This document shows positions 53,264 through 61,316 of a DNA stretch of 61,316 bases, piece after piece. A program made the position numbers and the translations under genes. Each line of letters opens with the position of its first letter. Within the stretch, counting starts at the first letter, position 1. The notes below the pieces were generated by a model. The model was not told the origin of the DNA and made no database searches. It was given only the letters and a program-made list of their open reading frames with translations. The stretch comes from Aeromonas bivalvium (GTDB lineage Bacteria > Pseudomonadota > Gammaproteobacteria > Enterobacterales > Aeromonadaceae), in assembly GCF_000819765.1 (NCBI RefSeq), contig NZ_CDBT01000017.1, positions 764 to 62,079 of the forward strand. The letters run 5' to 3'.

Positions 53264-53370
53264 ACGGGTGCTTGCCGGACAGAGTACAAGAAAGAGGCGA
53301 TCGCAGGCTTGAGTCCATGGCGATAGCCCAGCAAAATAAACAAGCAAATCAATCGCAAGGATGAATCGCC

Positions 53371-54774
53371 GTGGCGGAAAACAAACCTCGCGTACTGCTG
53401 GTGGAAGACACCCGCAGCCTGGCCGTGGTCTACGAACAGTACCTGCGTCAGGAGGGGTATGAAGTCATGTCCGCCGACTGCGGGCAGCGAGCCATCGAGT
53501 TGATGCTGGCCCAGCCGCCGACCGTGGTGCTGCTCGATCTGGAGCTGCCGGACATGTCCGGGATGGACATCTTGCAGCAGATCACCGAGCAGCAGCTGCC
53601 CAGCGCCGTGGTGGTGATCACGGCGCACGGCTCGGTGGACGTGGCGGTGGAGGCGATGCGGCTGGGGGCGTTCGATTTTCTGACCAAGCCCTTCGATGGC
53701 AAGCGACTGTGCGCCACGGTGCGCAACGCCGTCAACCATCAGCAGCTCAGCTTCCTGGTGGCCCAATACCGGGAGAACTTCGAGCGCAGCTCCTTCGCCG
53801 GTTTCATCGGCGCTTCCCTGCCGATGCAGGCGGTCTATCGCATCATAGAGAGCGCGGCGCCGAGCAAGGCGACCGTGTTCATCACCGGGGAGAGCGGCAC
53901 CGGCAAGGAGGTGTGCGCCGAGGCCATTCACCAGTGCAGCCCCCGCAGCGAGCGCCCCTTCATCGCCCTCAACTGTGCCGCCATTCCCCATGACTTGATG
54001 GAGAGCGAGATCTTCGGCCACGTGAAGGGGTCGTTTACCGGGGCCCAGGGGGATCGCAAGGGGGCCGCCAGCCTGGCCGATGGCGGTACCCTGTTTCTGG
54101 ATGAGATCTGCGAGATGGATCTCGACTTGCAAAGCAAGCTGCTGCGCTTCATCCAGACCGGCACCCTGCAACGGGTCGGCAGCGGCAAGCTGGAGACGGT
54201 GGATGTGCGCTTCGTCTGCGCCACCAACCGGGATCCCCTGGCGGAGGTGAAGGCGGGGCGTTTTCGCGAGGATCTCTACTATCGACTCCACGTGATCCCC
54301 CTCAGCCTGCCCCCCCTGCGCGAGCGTGGCGAGGACATACTGCTGCTGGCGCGCAACCTGCTGCAGAACTACGCCAGGGAAGAGAACAAGCGCTTCAAGG
54401 ATTTCGACGCCGAGGCGGCGCGGGTGCTGCTCGATTATCCCTGGCCCGGCAACGTGCGCGAGCTGCAAAACGTGGTGCGCAACATAGTGGTGCTCAACGA
54501 CAGCGAGCTGGTGAGCTCGGCCATACTACCGCCCCCCCTCAACGGAGGGCGCAGCCTGCAGGCCGGCGCCGCCCTGGCCACCGCGACCGGCGGCGTTGCC
54601 CCCGCCCAGGCAAATGCCCCGATCCGTCCGCTCTGGCTGGTGGAGAAGGAGACCATAGAGCAGGCCATCGCCAGCTGCGACGGCAATATTCCCAAGGCGG
54701 CGGCCCTGCTGGAGATCAGTCCCTCCACCATCTATCGCAAGAAACAGAGCTGGGAAGAGGCGAGCCGGGTATAA
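53371..54774 (+). CDS. luxO: LuxO-type sigma-54-dependent response regulator
   Basis: A 467-residue regulator: receiver with Asp56 (VVLLDLELPDMSGMD), AAA+ domain (GESGTGKEVCAEAIH Walker A; FVCATNRDPL; EDLYYRLHVIPL) and a Fis-type helix (NIPKAAALLEISPSTIYRKK). Vibrio LuxO activates Qrr sRNAs at low cell density. Similarity is highest in the central domain. The sigma54-contact motif is GSFTGA rather than GAFTGA. There is no luxU phosphotransfer gene next to it; the next gene is on the other strand. Start is GTG 53371 after AAGGA. Confidence 0.8.
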   Translation: MAENKPRVLLVEDTRSLAVVYEQYLRQEGYEVMSADCGQRAIELMLAQPPTVVLLDLELPDMSGMDILQQITEQQLPSAVVVITAHGSVDVAVEAMRLGAFDFLTKPFDGKRLCATVRNAVNHQQLSFLVAQYRENFERSSFAGFIGASLPMQAVYRIIESAAPSKATVFITGESGTGKEVCAEAIHQCSPRSERPFIALNCAAIPHDLMESEIFGHVKGSFTGAQGDRKGAASLADGGTLFLDEICEMDLDLQSKLLRFIQTGTLQRVGSGKLETVDVRFVCATNRDPLAEVKAGRFREDLYYRLHVIPLSLPPLRERGEDILLLARNLLQNYAREENKRFKDFDAEAARVLLDYPWPGNVRELQNVVRNIVVLNDSELVSSAILPPPLNGGRSLQAGAALATATGGVAPAQANAPIRPLWLVEKETIEQAIASCDGNIPKAAALLEISPSTIYRKKQSWEEASRV

Positions 54775-54826
54775 GTAACGGCAATATCCCCAGGGCGGCC
54801 ATGATTCGTCATCCTTGGGAGGTGAA

Positions 54827-54850
54827 CGGGGCGGCCAACTGGCCGCCCCG
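54827..54850. terminator. strong hairpin between luxO and the TPR gene
   Basis: CGGGGCGGCC, AACT loop and GGCCGCCCCG form a 10-bp stem between convergent genes, but there is no T-run. Confidence 0.5.
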
Positions 54851-54869
54851 CTGCTGCTGTAAACGTGGT

Positions 54870-55736
54870 TTAGAGCTTGCCCAGCCGCTTGAGCCGGTTC
54901 AGCCGCTCTGCTTCGTTGGCCTTGAGCCAGCCATCTTGCGACAGCAAAAACCAGGCGCGGGCGAAGTATTCGGCCGCGGCCGGATCATCGAGTGCCAGCG
55001 CATTTTCCCCCAGCTCTTCGAACAGATAGCCATCCTCGGGAGCACCGGCTGCGGCCATGTCCACCTGCAACTGGGTCAGATCGGCCAGCGCCTCCTGATG
55101 CAGGCCCCGGGCTCGCTGGATGCGGGCCAGACTCCAGCGGGCGATGAAGGCCTTGGCCGGATTGTTGTGCAGCTGGTGCCAGGCCAGGCATTTTTGCTGG
55201 CACTGGCTGGCCTCTTCCAGGCGGCCCAGTTCGAACTGGGTCCAGCCCTGATTGTTGTAAAGGGTGGCGAGCCAGCCGCGCACCTTGGGATCGGTACTGC
55301 GTTCCGCCAGCTCCATCGCCAGCTGGTGCCAGCGGCTCTGCTCCTCCAGCGGGGCGGCGATGGCCACCATGTGGGCCGCATCGATGGCGAGATAAAACTC
55401 CTTGTGCCTGAGCCCCTGTTGCCAGGCCTGTTCAAACAGTGTCCTGGCACTGGCCTTGTCGCCGGCGGAGTTGAAGGTGCGGCCGCGCTCCAGCAGGGTG
55501 CGCAGGCGCGCGCGGGGGGTGGCATCGGTGAGGCGGGGCTCTATCTGGTCGAGCAGCTGGTGCGCCTGGGCAAACTGGCGTTGCAGGGAATGGGTGCGGG
55601 CTAGCTGGGTGAGCAGCTCCAGCTCGTACTGCAGGTCGGCGGTGTGGGCCTCGGCCAGCAGAGTTTGAAAACGCTGGGCGCTGGCGGCGGGATCCTGGTA
55701 ATCCCACTGCGCCATGAAATCAGGCGGGTTGTGCAT
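54870..55736 (-). CDS. tetratricopeptide-repeat protein
   Basis: A 288-residue soluble protein made of helical TPR-type repeats, for example ALERGRTFNSAGDKASARTLF-like motifs around residue 90 and YNNQGWTQFELGRLEEASQC at about 165. No signal peptide or catalytic motif. Such proteins bind partners; none can be named. It is convergent with luxO and upstream of no clear partner in its direction. Convergence with luxO means it cannot replace the missing luxU. Confidence 0.75.
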   Translation of the reverse strand: MHNPPDFMAQWDYQDPAASAQRFQTLLAEAHTADLQYELELLTQLARTHSLQRQFAQAHQLLDQIEPRLTDATPRARLRTLLERGRTFNSAGDKASARTLFEQAWQQGLRHKEFYLAIDAAHMVAIAAPLEEQSRWHQLAMELAERSTDPKVRGWLATLYNNQGWTQFELGRLEEASQCQQKCLAWHQLHNNPAKAFIARWSLARIQRARGLHQEALADLTQLQVDMAAAGAPEDGYLFEELGENALALDDPAAAEYFARAWFLLSQDGWLKANEAERLNRLKRLGKL

Positions 55737-55850
55737 CTGGCCTCCTGGCTGGCGATCCTCTCACCAAGATGCCCATCGGCCAGGGTTTGTACAAGAGGTG
55801 CCCGTCACAGAGCGCCTCTTCCGCTATGAAAAACGGGTCAATCCATGCTG

Positions 55851-56186
55851 TCAGTAGACCATGGCCAGGCTCATCAGCATCAGGCCAAGGGCCGCGAAGG
55901 CCCCCTCCTTGATCGCCAGGCGCGGTACCAGCGCCTTGGGCAGGGCGGGGAAGAGGCACAGGGCGAAGCCGAGTCCCGGCATCAGCCAGTGAAATCCTGG
56001 GCTGCGCAGGGCCGGGTTGGCGGCGTTGTTGATGACGATGAGCAGGATGAAGAGGGTGAAGGCGGGCAGGATGAACCAGCGGGCACTGCCCGAGGCCACG
56101 GCGCGCAGCGGCGAGATGCGATAGAGCACCAGGGTGACGATAAAGAGCGTCAGGGGGGCCAGCAGATAGAGGGGAGCCGGATTCAT
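55851..56186 (-). CDS. small hypothetical membrane protein
   Basis: A 111-residue protein with three or four membrane helices (LYLLAPLTLFIVTLVLYR; WFILPAFTLFILLIVINN; LGFALCLFPALPKALV; FAALGLMLMSLAMVY). No family recognised. It lies upstream of the TPR gene on the same strand, with a 114-base gap. The start ATG 56186 opens directly into the first helix. Confidence 0.65.
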   Translation of the reverse strand: MNPAPLYLLAPLTLFIVTLVLYRISPLRAVASGSARWFILPAFTLFILLIVINNAANPALRSPGFHWLMPGLGFALCLFPALPKALVPRLAIKEGAFAALGLMLMSLAMVY

Positions 56187-56323
56187 GGTGCACTCCTGTG
56201 GATGAGTAAGGGGACGGGTCTGGGTGAGGGGCGGGATTTAACCAGTGCCATGGCGCCTTGACCAGCCCGGCAGCTTGGCCCTGTGAGGGGGATCCCAGGC
56301 AAAGGTTTGCGCATCGCCAGGGA

Positions 56324-56653
56324 TCAGGTCAGCCAGTGCCAGGCGGCGAAGCCCAGCCAGCTCAAGGCCAGCAGCAGCCAGGGCAGGGGATGCTGGCGAC
56401 TCACCTCGATCACCTCGACCTCTTGCTCCTGCTCGGGATGGGGGGATGGTGCGCCGCGGCTCTGCTGCTTCTTCAGGCGATTGGCCTCCCGGGCACGGGC
56501 CTTCATCTGCTTCTTGTACTCCTCGATCCCCTTCTGGATGCCCTGGGCGATGAGCTGGGTCTGCTCCTTGGTCTGTCCCGGCTTCTGATTGGCGCGGGCC
56601 ACCTTGAGGGCCGCCTGCTGGGTCTCGGGGGAGGGTCTGTCGTATTTGGCCAT
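56324..56653 (-). CDS. DUF2956-type membrane protein
   Basis: A 109-residue protein starting MAKYDRPSPETQQAALKVAR, a basic and Gln-rich cytoplasmic part, and one C-terminal membrane helix (LPWLLLALSWLGFAAWHWL). The N-terminal PSPETQQAA and the QTQLIAQGIQKGIEEYKKQ segment fit DUF2956, whose function is unknown. I chose ATG 56653 over ATG 56665, which would add four residues, because the family begins at MAKY. Confidence 0.7.
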   Translation of the reverse strand: MAKYDRPSPETQQAALKVARANQKPGQTKEQTQLIAQGIQKGIEEYKKQMKARAREANRLKKQQSRGAPSPHPEQEQEVEVIEVSRQHPLPWLLLALSWLGFAAWHWLT

Positions 56654-56911
56654 GGGTTGCTCCACTGGGATGGGGCCGCATTATTGCACACTCAGGGCCA
56701 GCGGGGCAGAGCATCTTATATCGGCCGGGGATAGCATCAAACGAAGATAAACGTTTTCCCGCTCGATTGTTCGAATGGGAAATAATGCCGGATCACACTT
56801 ATGTCATTTTTTTCAGCCAGGATGCCGATTGGATATCAAAGGTTGATATATTGCCCGCGACCAAGACTGGAATGGTCAGGCTGAATACTAACAAAATCAA
56901 GGTGTGAAGGA

Positions 56912-58579
56912 ATGAAACATAATTTGATAAAGGGAACCCTGGCATTGGCCGTGTTGGCAGCGATGACGGGCTGCAATACCTCCAAGAATGAGAGCGAGCC
57001 CTGTGTCGAGAATGTGTGCAAGCTCACCGTGCTGCATACCAATGATACTCATGGTCGCTTCTGGCACAACGAGGATGGCGAATATGGCATGGCGGCCCAG
57101 AAGACCCTGGTCGACCGGCTGAGAGCCGAAGCCAAGGCCGCCGACAGCGAGGTGCTGGTGCTGTCGGGCGGGGACGTGAATACCGGTGTGCCCGAGTCGG
57201 ATCTGCAAAATGCCGAGCCGGACTTTATTGCCATGAACCATATCGGTTATGACGCCATGGCGGTCGGAAACCATGAATTCGATAATCCCCTCGATATTCT
57301 CGAACTGCAGCGGCAATGGGCCAAATTCCCCATGGTCTCGGCCAACATATATGACAAGAAGACAGGCCAGCGTTATTTCGATCCCTACAAGATATTCAAA
57401 CTGAAAAATGGTCTGCGGGTCGCCGTTATTGGCCTGACCACGGAAGATACCGCCCAGCTGGTGGATCCCAATAATGTGCTCAACCTGGAATTTCGCGATC
57501 CCAAGGTGGAAGTGGAGCGGGTAATAGACGGCATCAAGCAGGGCAATTCGGCCGATGTCATCTTCGCGATTACCCACATGGGTCACTACGCCGATGGCGC
57601 CCACGGCAGCAATGCTCCCGGGGACGTGGAGATGGCCCGTCAGCTGCCCGCAGGCAAGCTGGATGCCATCATTGGCGGCCACTCCCAGAATCCGGTCTGC
57701 ATGGAGACCGGGGTGGCGAACCAGTATGCCGACTTCAAGCCCGGTGACGATTGCCAGCCTGATCAACAAAATGGCACCTGGATCATGCAGGCCCACGAGT
57801 GGGGCAAGTATGTGGGGCGCGCCCAGTTTGACTACCAGGATGGCAACTTCACCCTCACCAGCTACGAGCTGATCCCGGTCAACCTCAAGGACGAGCAAGG
57901 CGCCTTCATCCAGGAGGAGATAGTGCGGGATCCGGCCCTGGAAGGGGTGTTGCAGGTCTACCAGGACAAGGGAGCCCAGGAGCTGGGAGTGGTGATCGCA
58001 TCCACCGACGGCCTGCTCGATGGGGAGCGCGCCAATGTGCGCAACAGGCAGACCAACCTGGGTCGCCTCATCACCACGGCCACCGCGCAGACCCTGCGCA
58101 CCGACTTTGGCATCGTCAACTCGGGCGGGGTGCGCGCCTCCATCCAGGCCGGGGACATCTCCTATCGCGACGTGCTGACCGTGCATCCGTTCGGCAACAC
58201 GGTCAACAAGGCCGTGATGCCGGGCAGCGAGCTGGTGAGCTATCTGGGTCAGGTGGCCACCAAAACCGGCAACACCGGGGGCTATGCCCAGTTTGGCGGG
58301 ATAGAGATGGCGGTGGACTGCCAGGCCAAGTCGGTCAGCATCACCAGCATCGGCGGCAAGCCGTTCGATGCCGGCGCCCAGTACAGCTTCACCATCCCGA
58401 GCTTCAGCGCCGCCGGTGGCGATGGCTATCCCAAGATAGACACCGTCAATGCCGGTCTGGTGGATGCCGCCGTGCTCAAGGATTTCCTCGCCGCCAAGCA
58501 GGTGATCCAGGCGGCCGACTACGCGCCCAAGGGGGAGGTGAGCTACCTCAACTCCGCCTCCAGCGAGGCGTGCAAATAA
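56912..58579 (+). CDS. UshA-type 5'-nucleotidase lipoprotein
   Basis: A 555-residue exported protein with lipobox MTGC (signal MKHNLIKGTLALAVLAAMTG). The metallophosphatase part has LTVLHTNDTHGRFW, SGGDVNTG, AVGNHEFD and FAITHMGHYADG with IIGGHSQ; the C-terminal 5_nucleotid_C domain has NSGGVRASIQAG for substrate binding. E. coli UshA hydrolyses UDP-sugars and nucleotides; this protein is likely the membrane-anchored counterpart found in Vibrio/Aeromonas. It is monocistronic with a strong terminator. Distinguishing UDP-sugar from nucleotide preference needs assay. Confidence 0.87.
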   Translation: MKHNLIKGTLALAVLAAMTGCNTSKNESEPCVENVCKLTVLHTNDTHGRFWHNEDGEYGMAAQKTLVDRLRAEAKAADSEVLVLSGGDVNTGVPESDLQNAEPDFIAMNHIGYDAMAVGNHEFDNPLDILELQRQWAKFPMVSANIYDKKTGQRYFDPYKIFKLKNGLRVAVIGLTTEDTAQLVDPNNVLNLEFRDPKVEVERVIDGIKQGNSADVIFAITHMGHYADGAHGSNAPGDVEMARQLPAGKLDAIIGGHSQNPVCMETGVANQYADFKPGDDCQPDQQNGTWIMQAHEWGKYVGRAQFDYQDGNFTLTSYELIPVNLKDEQGAFIQEEIVRDPALEGVLQVYQDKGAQELGVVIASTDGLLDGERANVRNRQTNLGRLITTATAQTLRTDFGIVNSGGVRASIQAGDISYRDVLTVHPFGNTVNKAVMPGSELVSYLGQVATKTGNTGGYAQFGGIEMAVDCQAKSVSITSIGGKPFDAGAQYSFTIPSFSAAGGDGYPKIDTVNAGLVDAAVLKDFLAAKQVIQAADYAPKGEVSYLNSASSEACK

Positions 58580-58602
58580 GCAGGCACCCGGTGCCGGACA
58601 AC

Positions 58603-58637
58603 AAAAAAACCGCAAGCCTCTGGCTTGCGGTTTTTTT
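58603..58637. terminator. bidirectional terminator between the nucleotidase and gltS
   Basis: AAAAAAACCGCAAGCC, TCT loop and its complement form a 16-bp stem with a T7 run. Confidence 0.88.
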
Positions 58638-58658
58638 GTGGACGCAGCGGCCCTGGCC

Positions 58659-59861
58659 TCAGGAAAGGAAGGGCATCGCCATGAACAGCTTGATCACCAT
58701 GGCGTTGATGATGTCGATGAAGAAGGCCCCCACCATGGGCACCACCAGGAAGGCCAGGTGGGAGGGGCCAAAGCGCATGGTGACCGCCTGCATGTTGGCA
58801 ATCGCCGTCGGGGTGGCCCCCAGGCCGAAGCCGCAGTGGCCGGCGGCCAGCACGGCGGCGTCGTAATTGCGGCCCATCACCCGGAAGGTGACGAAGATGG
58901 CGTAGAGGGCCATGGCCAGGGTCTGGGTCACCAGCAGCACGAAGATGGGCAGGGCCAGGCTCGCCAGATCCCACAGTTTCAGGCTCATCAGCGCCATGGC
59001 CAGGAAGAGCGACAGGCTGACGTTGCCGAGCAGGGAGACCTCCCGATCGCTCACCTCGTGCCAGTTGAGCAGGGTCAGGACGTTGCGCAGCAGCACCCCG
59101 ACAAACAGCACGCAGACGAACACCGGCAGCTCGAAGGCGGAGCCGAGCAGCCCCTGGGAGAGCAGTTCGCCCCCCTTGAGGCTGATGGCGATCAGCGCCA
59201 GGGTCTCGACCAGGCTGAAGGTGGTGATGCGCCGCTCCGTCTCCGGCATCTCGAAGCCCTGGGGCACCTCGTCCAGGTTGTGCTCCTCACCGGGCACCTG
59301 CACCTTCTTGACCAGATAGCGGGCGACCGGGCCGCCGATGAGCCCCCCCAGCACCAGGCCGAAGGTGGCGCAGGCGATGGCCAGTTCGGCGGCGGACTGG
59401 ACCCCGTACTTGTCGGTGAAGGTGGCGCTCCAGGCGGCGCCCGTGCCGTGGCCGCCGGAGAGGGTGATGGAGCCCGCCAGCAGCCCCATGTGCAGATCCA
59501 GCCCCATCAGGCTGGCCAGCACCACCCCCAGCCCGTTTTGCATCAGCAGCAGGCCAGTCACCACCCCGAGGAAGGTGAACACGGCCCGGCCACCCCGCTT
59601 GAGGCTGGCGAGATCGGCGGAGAGACCGATGGAGGCGAAGAAGGCCAGCATCAAGGGGGTCTGCAAACTGGTGTCGAACTTCACCTCGAGTCCGGCCGCC
59701 GAGCGCAGCGTCAGCAGCACCAGGGCGACCAGCAGGCCCCCTGCGACCGGTTTGGGAATGTTGAAGGCGCGCAATCTTTCCACCCGGTTGACCAGCAGGC
59801 GACCGAGCAACAGGACCAGGGTGGCGGCCACCAGGGTGGCATAGGCATCGAGTTGTAACAT
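58659..59861 (-). CDS. gltS: sodium/glutamate symporter GltS
   Basis: A 400-residue membrane protein of the GltS family, with about 10-12 helices in two inverted halves and reentrant loops. Family motifs ITLSGGHGTGAAWS (residues about 115-130) and AAGHCGFGLGATPTAIANM (about 345) are the two conserved GxGxG-type loops. It imports glutamate with sodium. The ATG at 59861 follows GGGAGT and begins MLQLDAYATL, the family start; an in-frame start at 59960 would add 33 residues. A structured leader of about 210 bases precedes it. Confidence 0.92.
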   Translation of the reverse strand: MLQLDAYATLVAATLVLLLGRLLVNRVERLRAFNIPKPVAGGLLVALVLLTLRSAAGLEVKFDTSLQTPLMLAFFASIGLSADLASLKRGGRAVFTFLGVVTGLLLMQNGLGVVLASLMGLDLHMGLLAGSITLSGGHGTGAAWSATFTDKYGVQSAAELAIACATFGLVLGGLIGGPVARYLVKKVQVPGEEHNLDEVPQGFEMPETERRITTFSLVETLALIAISLKGGELLSQGLLGSAFELPVFVCVLFVGVLLRNVLTLLNWHEVSDREVSLLGNVSLSLFLAMALMSLKLWDLASLALPIFVLLVTQTLAMALYAIFVTFRVMGRNYDAAVLAAGHCGFGLGATPTAIANMQAVTMRFGPSHLAFLVVPMVGAFFIDIINAMVIKLFMAMPFLS

Positions 59862-59974
59862 TGAGTACTCCCATGGTGATTGGCTGTGTCTCCCCGCGGG
59901 AAGACGCACAGATTCAGCCGGGATTGAAACCGCATGGCCAGGGCATGGAAGGTGCTCCATACCGGTCTGGCGTC

Positions 59975-60030
59975 ATAAAAAAGAGGGGCAAATCTGCCCG
60001 ACCCGATGGTGGTATTACGGGTCTGTCGGG
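59975..60030 (-). promoter_or_regulatory. attenuator-like element in the gltS leader
   Basis: Read on the minus strand, CCCG-ACAG-ACCCG (60030-60018) can pair with CGGGT-CGGG (60005-59997) around a 12-base loop. Immediately after, GGGCA/TGCCC (59999-59986) forms a terminator hairpin followed by CTCTTTTTT. Both use bases 59997-59999, so only one can form. The arrangement is that of an antiterminator/terminator switch. It lies about 115 bases upstream of the gltS ATG. Confidence 0.55.
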
Positions 60031-60040
60031 CCCAGCTGGG
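60031..60040. repeat. palindrome in the gltS leader
   Basis: CCCAGCTGGG is a perfect 10-base palindrome next to the attenuator-like element. Confidence 0.5.
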
Positions 60041-60078
60041 TGGGCGCAGCGGATGTGGGTTTTGTGATAACGGCGGCG

Positions 60079-60108
60079 ATATTAGCAAAAAGCACTAGTA
60101 ACATCCAA
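60079..60108 (-). promoter_or_regulatory. promoter for gltS
   Basis: On the minus strand TTGGAT and TAATAT are separated by 18 bases. Transcription would start near 60072, placing the whole attenuator-like element in the leader. Confidence 0.45.
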
Positions 60109-60234
60109 ATTTCTTGGTTATGTAACCGAAAAGCTACGGTTTGTTGACATTATTATCTGTTTGTTGCCGGCGGATAATTAGGTGATACATCCCCGATTTC
60201 CGCCCGTTCGGGCTGTCTTTGTCGGCGCTAAACT

Positions 60235-60240
60235 CTATAA
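60235..60240 (+). promoter_or_regulatory. -10 element of the ansA promoter
   Basis: A perfect TATAAT, placing the transcript start about 27 bases before the ansA GTG. The -35 region is weak, so an activator may be needed. Confidence 0.45.
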
Positions 60241-60273
60241 TTCGCCGGTTTCCAGCCCAGATGAGGAGAGGGT

Positions 60274-61281
60274 GTGAAGAAGTCTATCTACATCGCCTAC
60301 ACAGGCGGCACCATAGGGATGCAGCGCTCCGACCACGGTTATGTGCCGATGGCGGGCTTCATGGAAGATTGTCTGGCGCGGATGCCCGAGTTTCACCGGC
60401 CCGAGATGCCGGATTACCATATTCACGAATATGCGCCGCTCATCGACTCCTCCGACATGACGCCGGCGGACTGGCAGCGTATTGCCGAGGACATCAAGAA
60501 CAACTACGACAAGTACGACGGCTTCGTGATCCTGCACGGCACCGACACCATGTCGTTCACCGCCTCGGCACTCTCCTTCATGCTCGAAGATCTGCACAAA
60601 CCTGTGATCATCACCGGCTCCCAGATCCCGCTCGCCGAGCTGCGCTCCGACGGCCAGCAGAACCTGCTCAACGCCCTCTACATCGCGGCCAACTACCCGA
60701 TCCACGAGGTGACGCTGTTTTTCAACAACCAGCTCTATCGCGGCAACCGCAGCAAGAAGGTGCACGCCGACGGCTTCCACGCCTTCGACTCCCCCAATTA
60801 TCCGCCCCTGCTCAACGCCGGGATCGCCATCTCCGTGGAGGCGGGCGAGCTGGGCACCCCTTGCCAGGCTCCCCTGGTGCTGCACGACATCACCCCCCAG
60901 CCCATCGGCGTGGTGACCCTCTATCCGGGCATCTCGGCGGAAGTGATCGCCAACATACTGCAACAGCCGGTGCGGGCGCTGATCCTGCTCTCCTTCGGGG
61001 TGGGCAATGCGCCACAGAACCCGGCCATGCTGGCGCTGCTCTCCGAGGCATCTGCCCGGGGCGTCATCATAGTCAACCTGAGCCAGTGCCTGCACGGCAA
61101 GGTCAACATGGGGGGCTATGCCACCGGCAATGCCCTCTCCCGGGCCGGGGTCATCTCGGGCTTTGACATGACAGCCGAGGCGGCGCTCACCAAGCTGCAC
61201 TTCCTGCTGAGCCAGGATCTGCCGGCCCCGCGCATCCGCGAGCTGATGCAGCAGTCCCTGCGGGGTGAGCTGACCCCCTGA
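60274..61281 (+). CDS. ansA: cytoplasmic L-asparaginase I
   Basis: A 335-residue type I asparaginase that converts L-asparagine to aspartate and ammonia in the cytoplasm. The two threonine sites are IAYTGGTIGMQRS at the N-terminus and VILHGTDTMSFTASAL at about 90; the C-terminal VNLSQCLHGKVNMGGYATG is also family-typical. The length is close to E. coli AnsA (338). The start codon is GTG at 60274, preceded by GAGGAGAGGG. No signal peptide, so it is not the periplasmic AnsB type. It ends 35 bases before the window edge. Confidence 0.94.
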   Translation: MKKSIYIAYTGGTIGMQRSDHGYVPMAGFMEDCLARMPEFHRPEMPDYHIHEYAPLIDSSDMTPADWQRIAEDIKNNYDKYDGFVILHGTDTMSFTASALSFMLEDLHKPVIITGSQIPLAELRSDGQQNLLNALYIAANYPIHEVTLFFNNQLYRGNRSKKVHADGFHAFDSPNYPPLLNAGIAISVEAGELGTPCQAPLVLHDITPQPIGVVTLYPGISAEVIANILQQPVRALILLSFGVGNAPQNPAMLALLSEASARGVIIVNLSQCLHGKVNMGGYATGNALSRAGVISGFDMTAEAALTKLHFLLSQDLPAPRIRELMQQSLRGELTP

Positions 61282-61316
61282 TGATCAGGTGAGGAGCGGA
61301 TAAACAAGAGGGGAGC

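Larger units (their letters stand above)
59862..60273. other. 412-base divergent region between gltS and ansA
   Basis: It holds the gltS leader with its two alternative hairpins and promoter, a small GCCCG/CGGGC hairpin at about 60202-60213 on the plus strand followed by TGTCTTTG, and a TATAAT at 60235-60240 that is probably the ansA -10 box with a weak -35. I see no gene. Confidence 0.5.

Noticed and set aside
53220-53371. Qrr-type sRNA upstream of luxO
   Set aside because: Vibrio qrr1 lies there, but I find no -24/-12 promoter and no conserved Qrr core in this gap, only the fkpA terminator.
60144-60183. TTGACA at 60144 as the ansA -35 element
   Set aside because: The nearest good -10 (GATAAT) is 23 bases away, too far, and the TATAAT at 60235 is better placed for ansA.

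Overview
The window is high-GC gammaproteobacterial chromosome, most likely Aeromonas. It carries Enterobacteriaceae-like housekeeping blocks in E. coli gene order, together with Vibrio/Aeromonas-type accessory functions: HutX/HutZ heme use, a GH18 chitinase behind a c-di-GMP riboswitch, a LuxO-type regulator and CheV. I see no rRNA, tRNA, insertion sequence, prophage or CRISPR array. The genus call is inference from gene content and synteny.

Layout. 1-4875 (+): the end of an aryl polyene pigment cluster (exporter C-terminus, DUF3261 lipoprotein, ketosynthase, dehydratase, ketoreductase, ketosynthase) in an overlapping operon. 4933-7807: mog, a low-GC gap, a DUF3135 gene and the split yjjP/yjjB transporter. 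7821-17810: folA, then apaH-apaG-rsmA-pdxA-surA-lptD (-), then djlA (+), as in E. coli but with amgK-murU inserted between lptD and djlA. 17879-24208: purine permease with a PurR-like box, ettA, a lytic transglycosylase, a globin and a YitT protein. 24280-32535: a heme-iron locus (hmuTUV divergent from hutXZ, a ChaN-type lipoprotein operon, and a TonB-dependent heme/hemoglobin receptor), with strong Fur-type inverted repeats in both divergent control regions.

32814-41504: an HcaT-like MFS transporter, an XRE/DUF2975 pair, a 1162-residue symporter-histidine kinase-receiver fusion, and a secreted multidomain chitinase with a GEMM-I riboswitch in its leader. 41607-53219: rlmA, then a block matching E. 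coli crp-yhfA-prkB-yheU-yheT and yheV-slyD-slyX-fkpA. It is interrupted by two small lipoprotein genes, a membrane diguanylate cyclase, cheV, a degenerate AraC-like gene and a WD40-type lipoprotein. 53371-61281: luxO-like regulator, TPR protein, two small membrane proteins, a 5'-nucleotidase lipoprotein, gltS and ansA.

The least explained signals are in RNA. The gltS leader can form a terminator or a competing hairpin, as in an attenuator. A probable small RNA with a CCUCCUCC loop and an intrinsic terminator lies on the minus strand between the heme receptor and the MFS gene. The chitinase riboswitch and the GGDEF cyclase 8 kb away place c-di-GMP signalling twice in this window. No wholly new multi-gene system is evident; the best candidates are these leader/sRNA elements and the lineage-specific insertions into conserved blocks.
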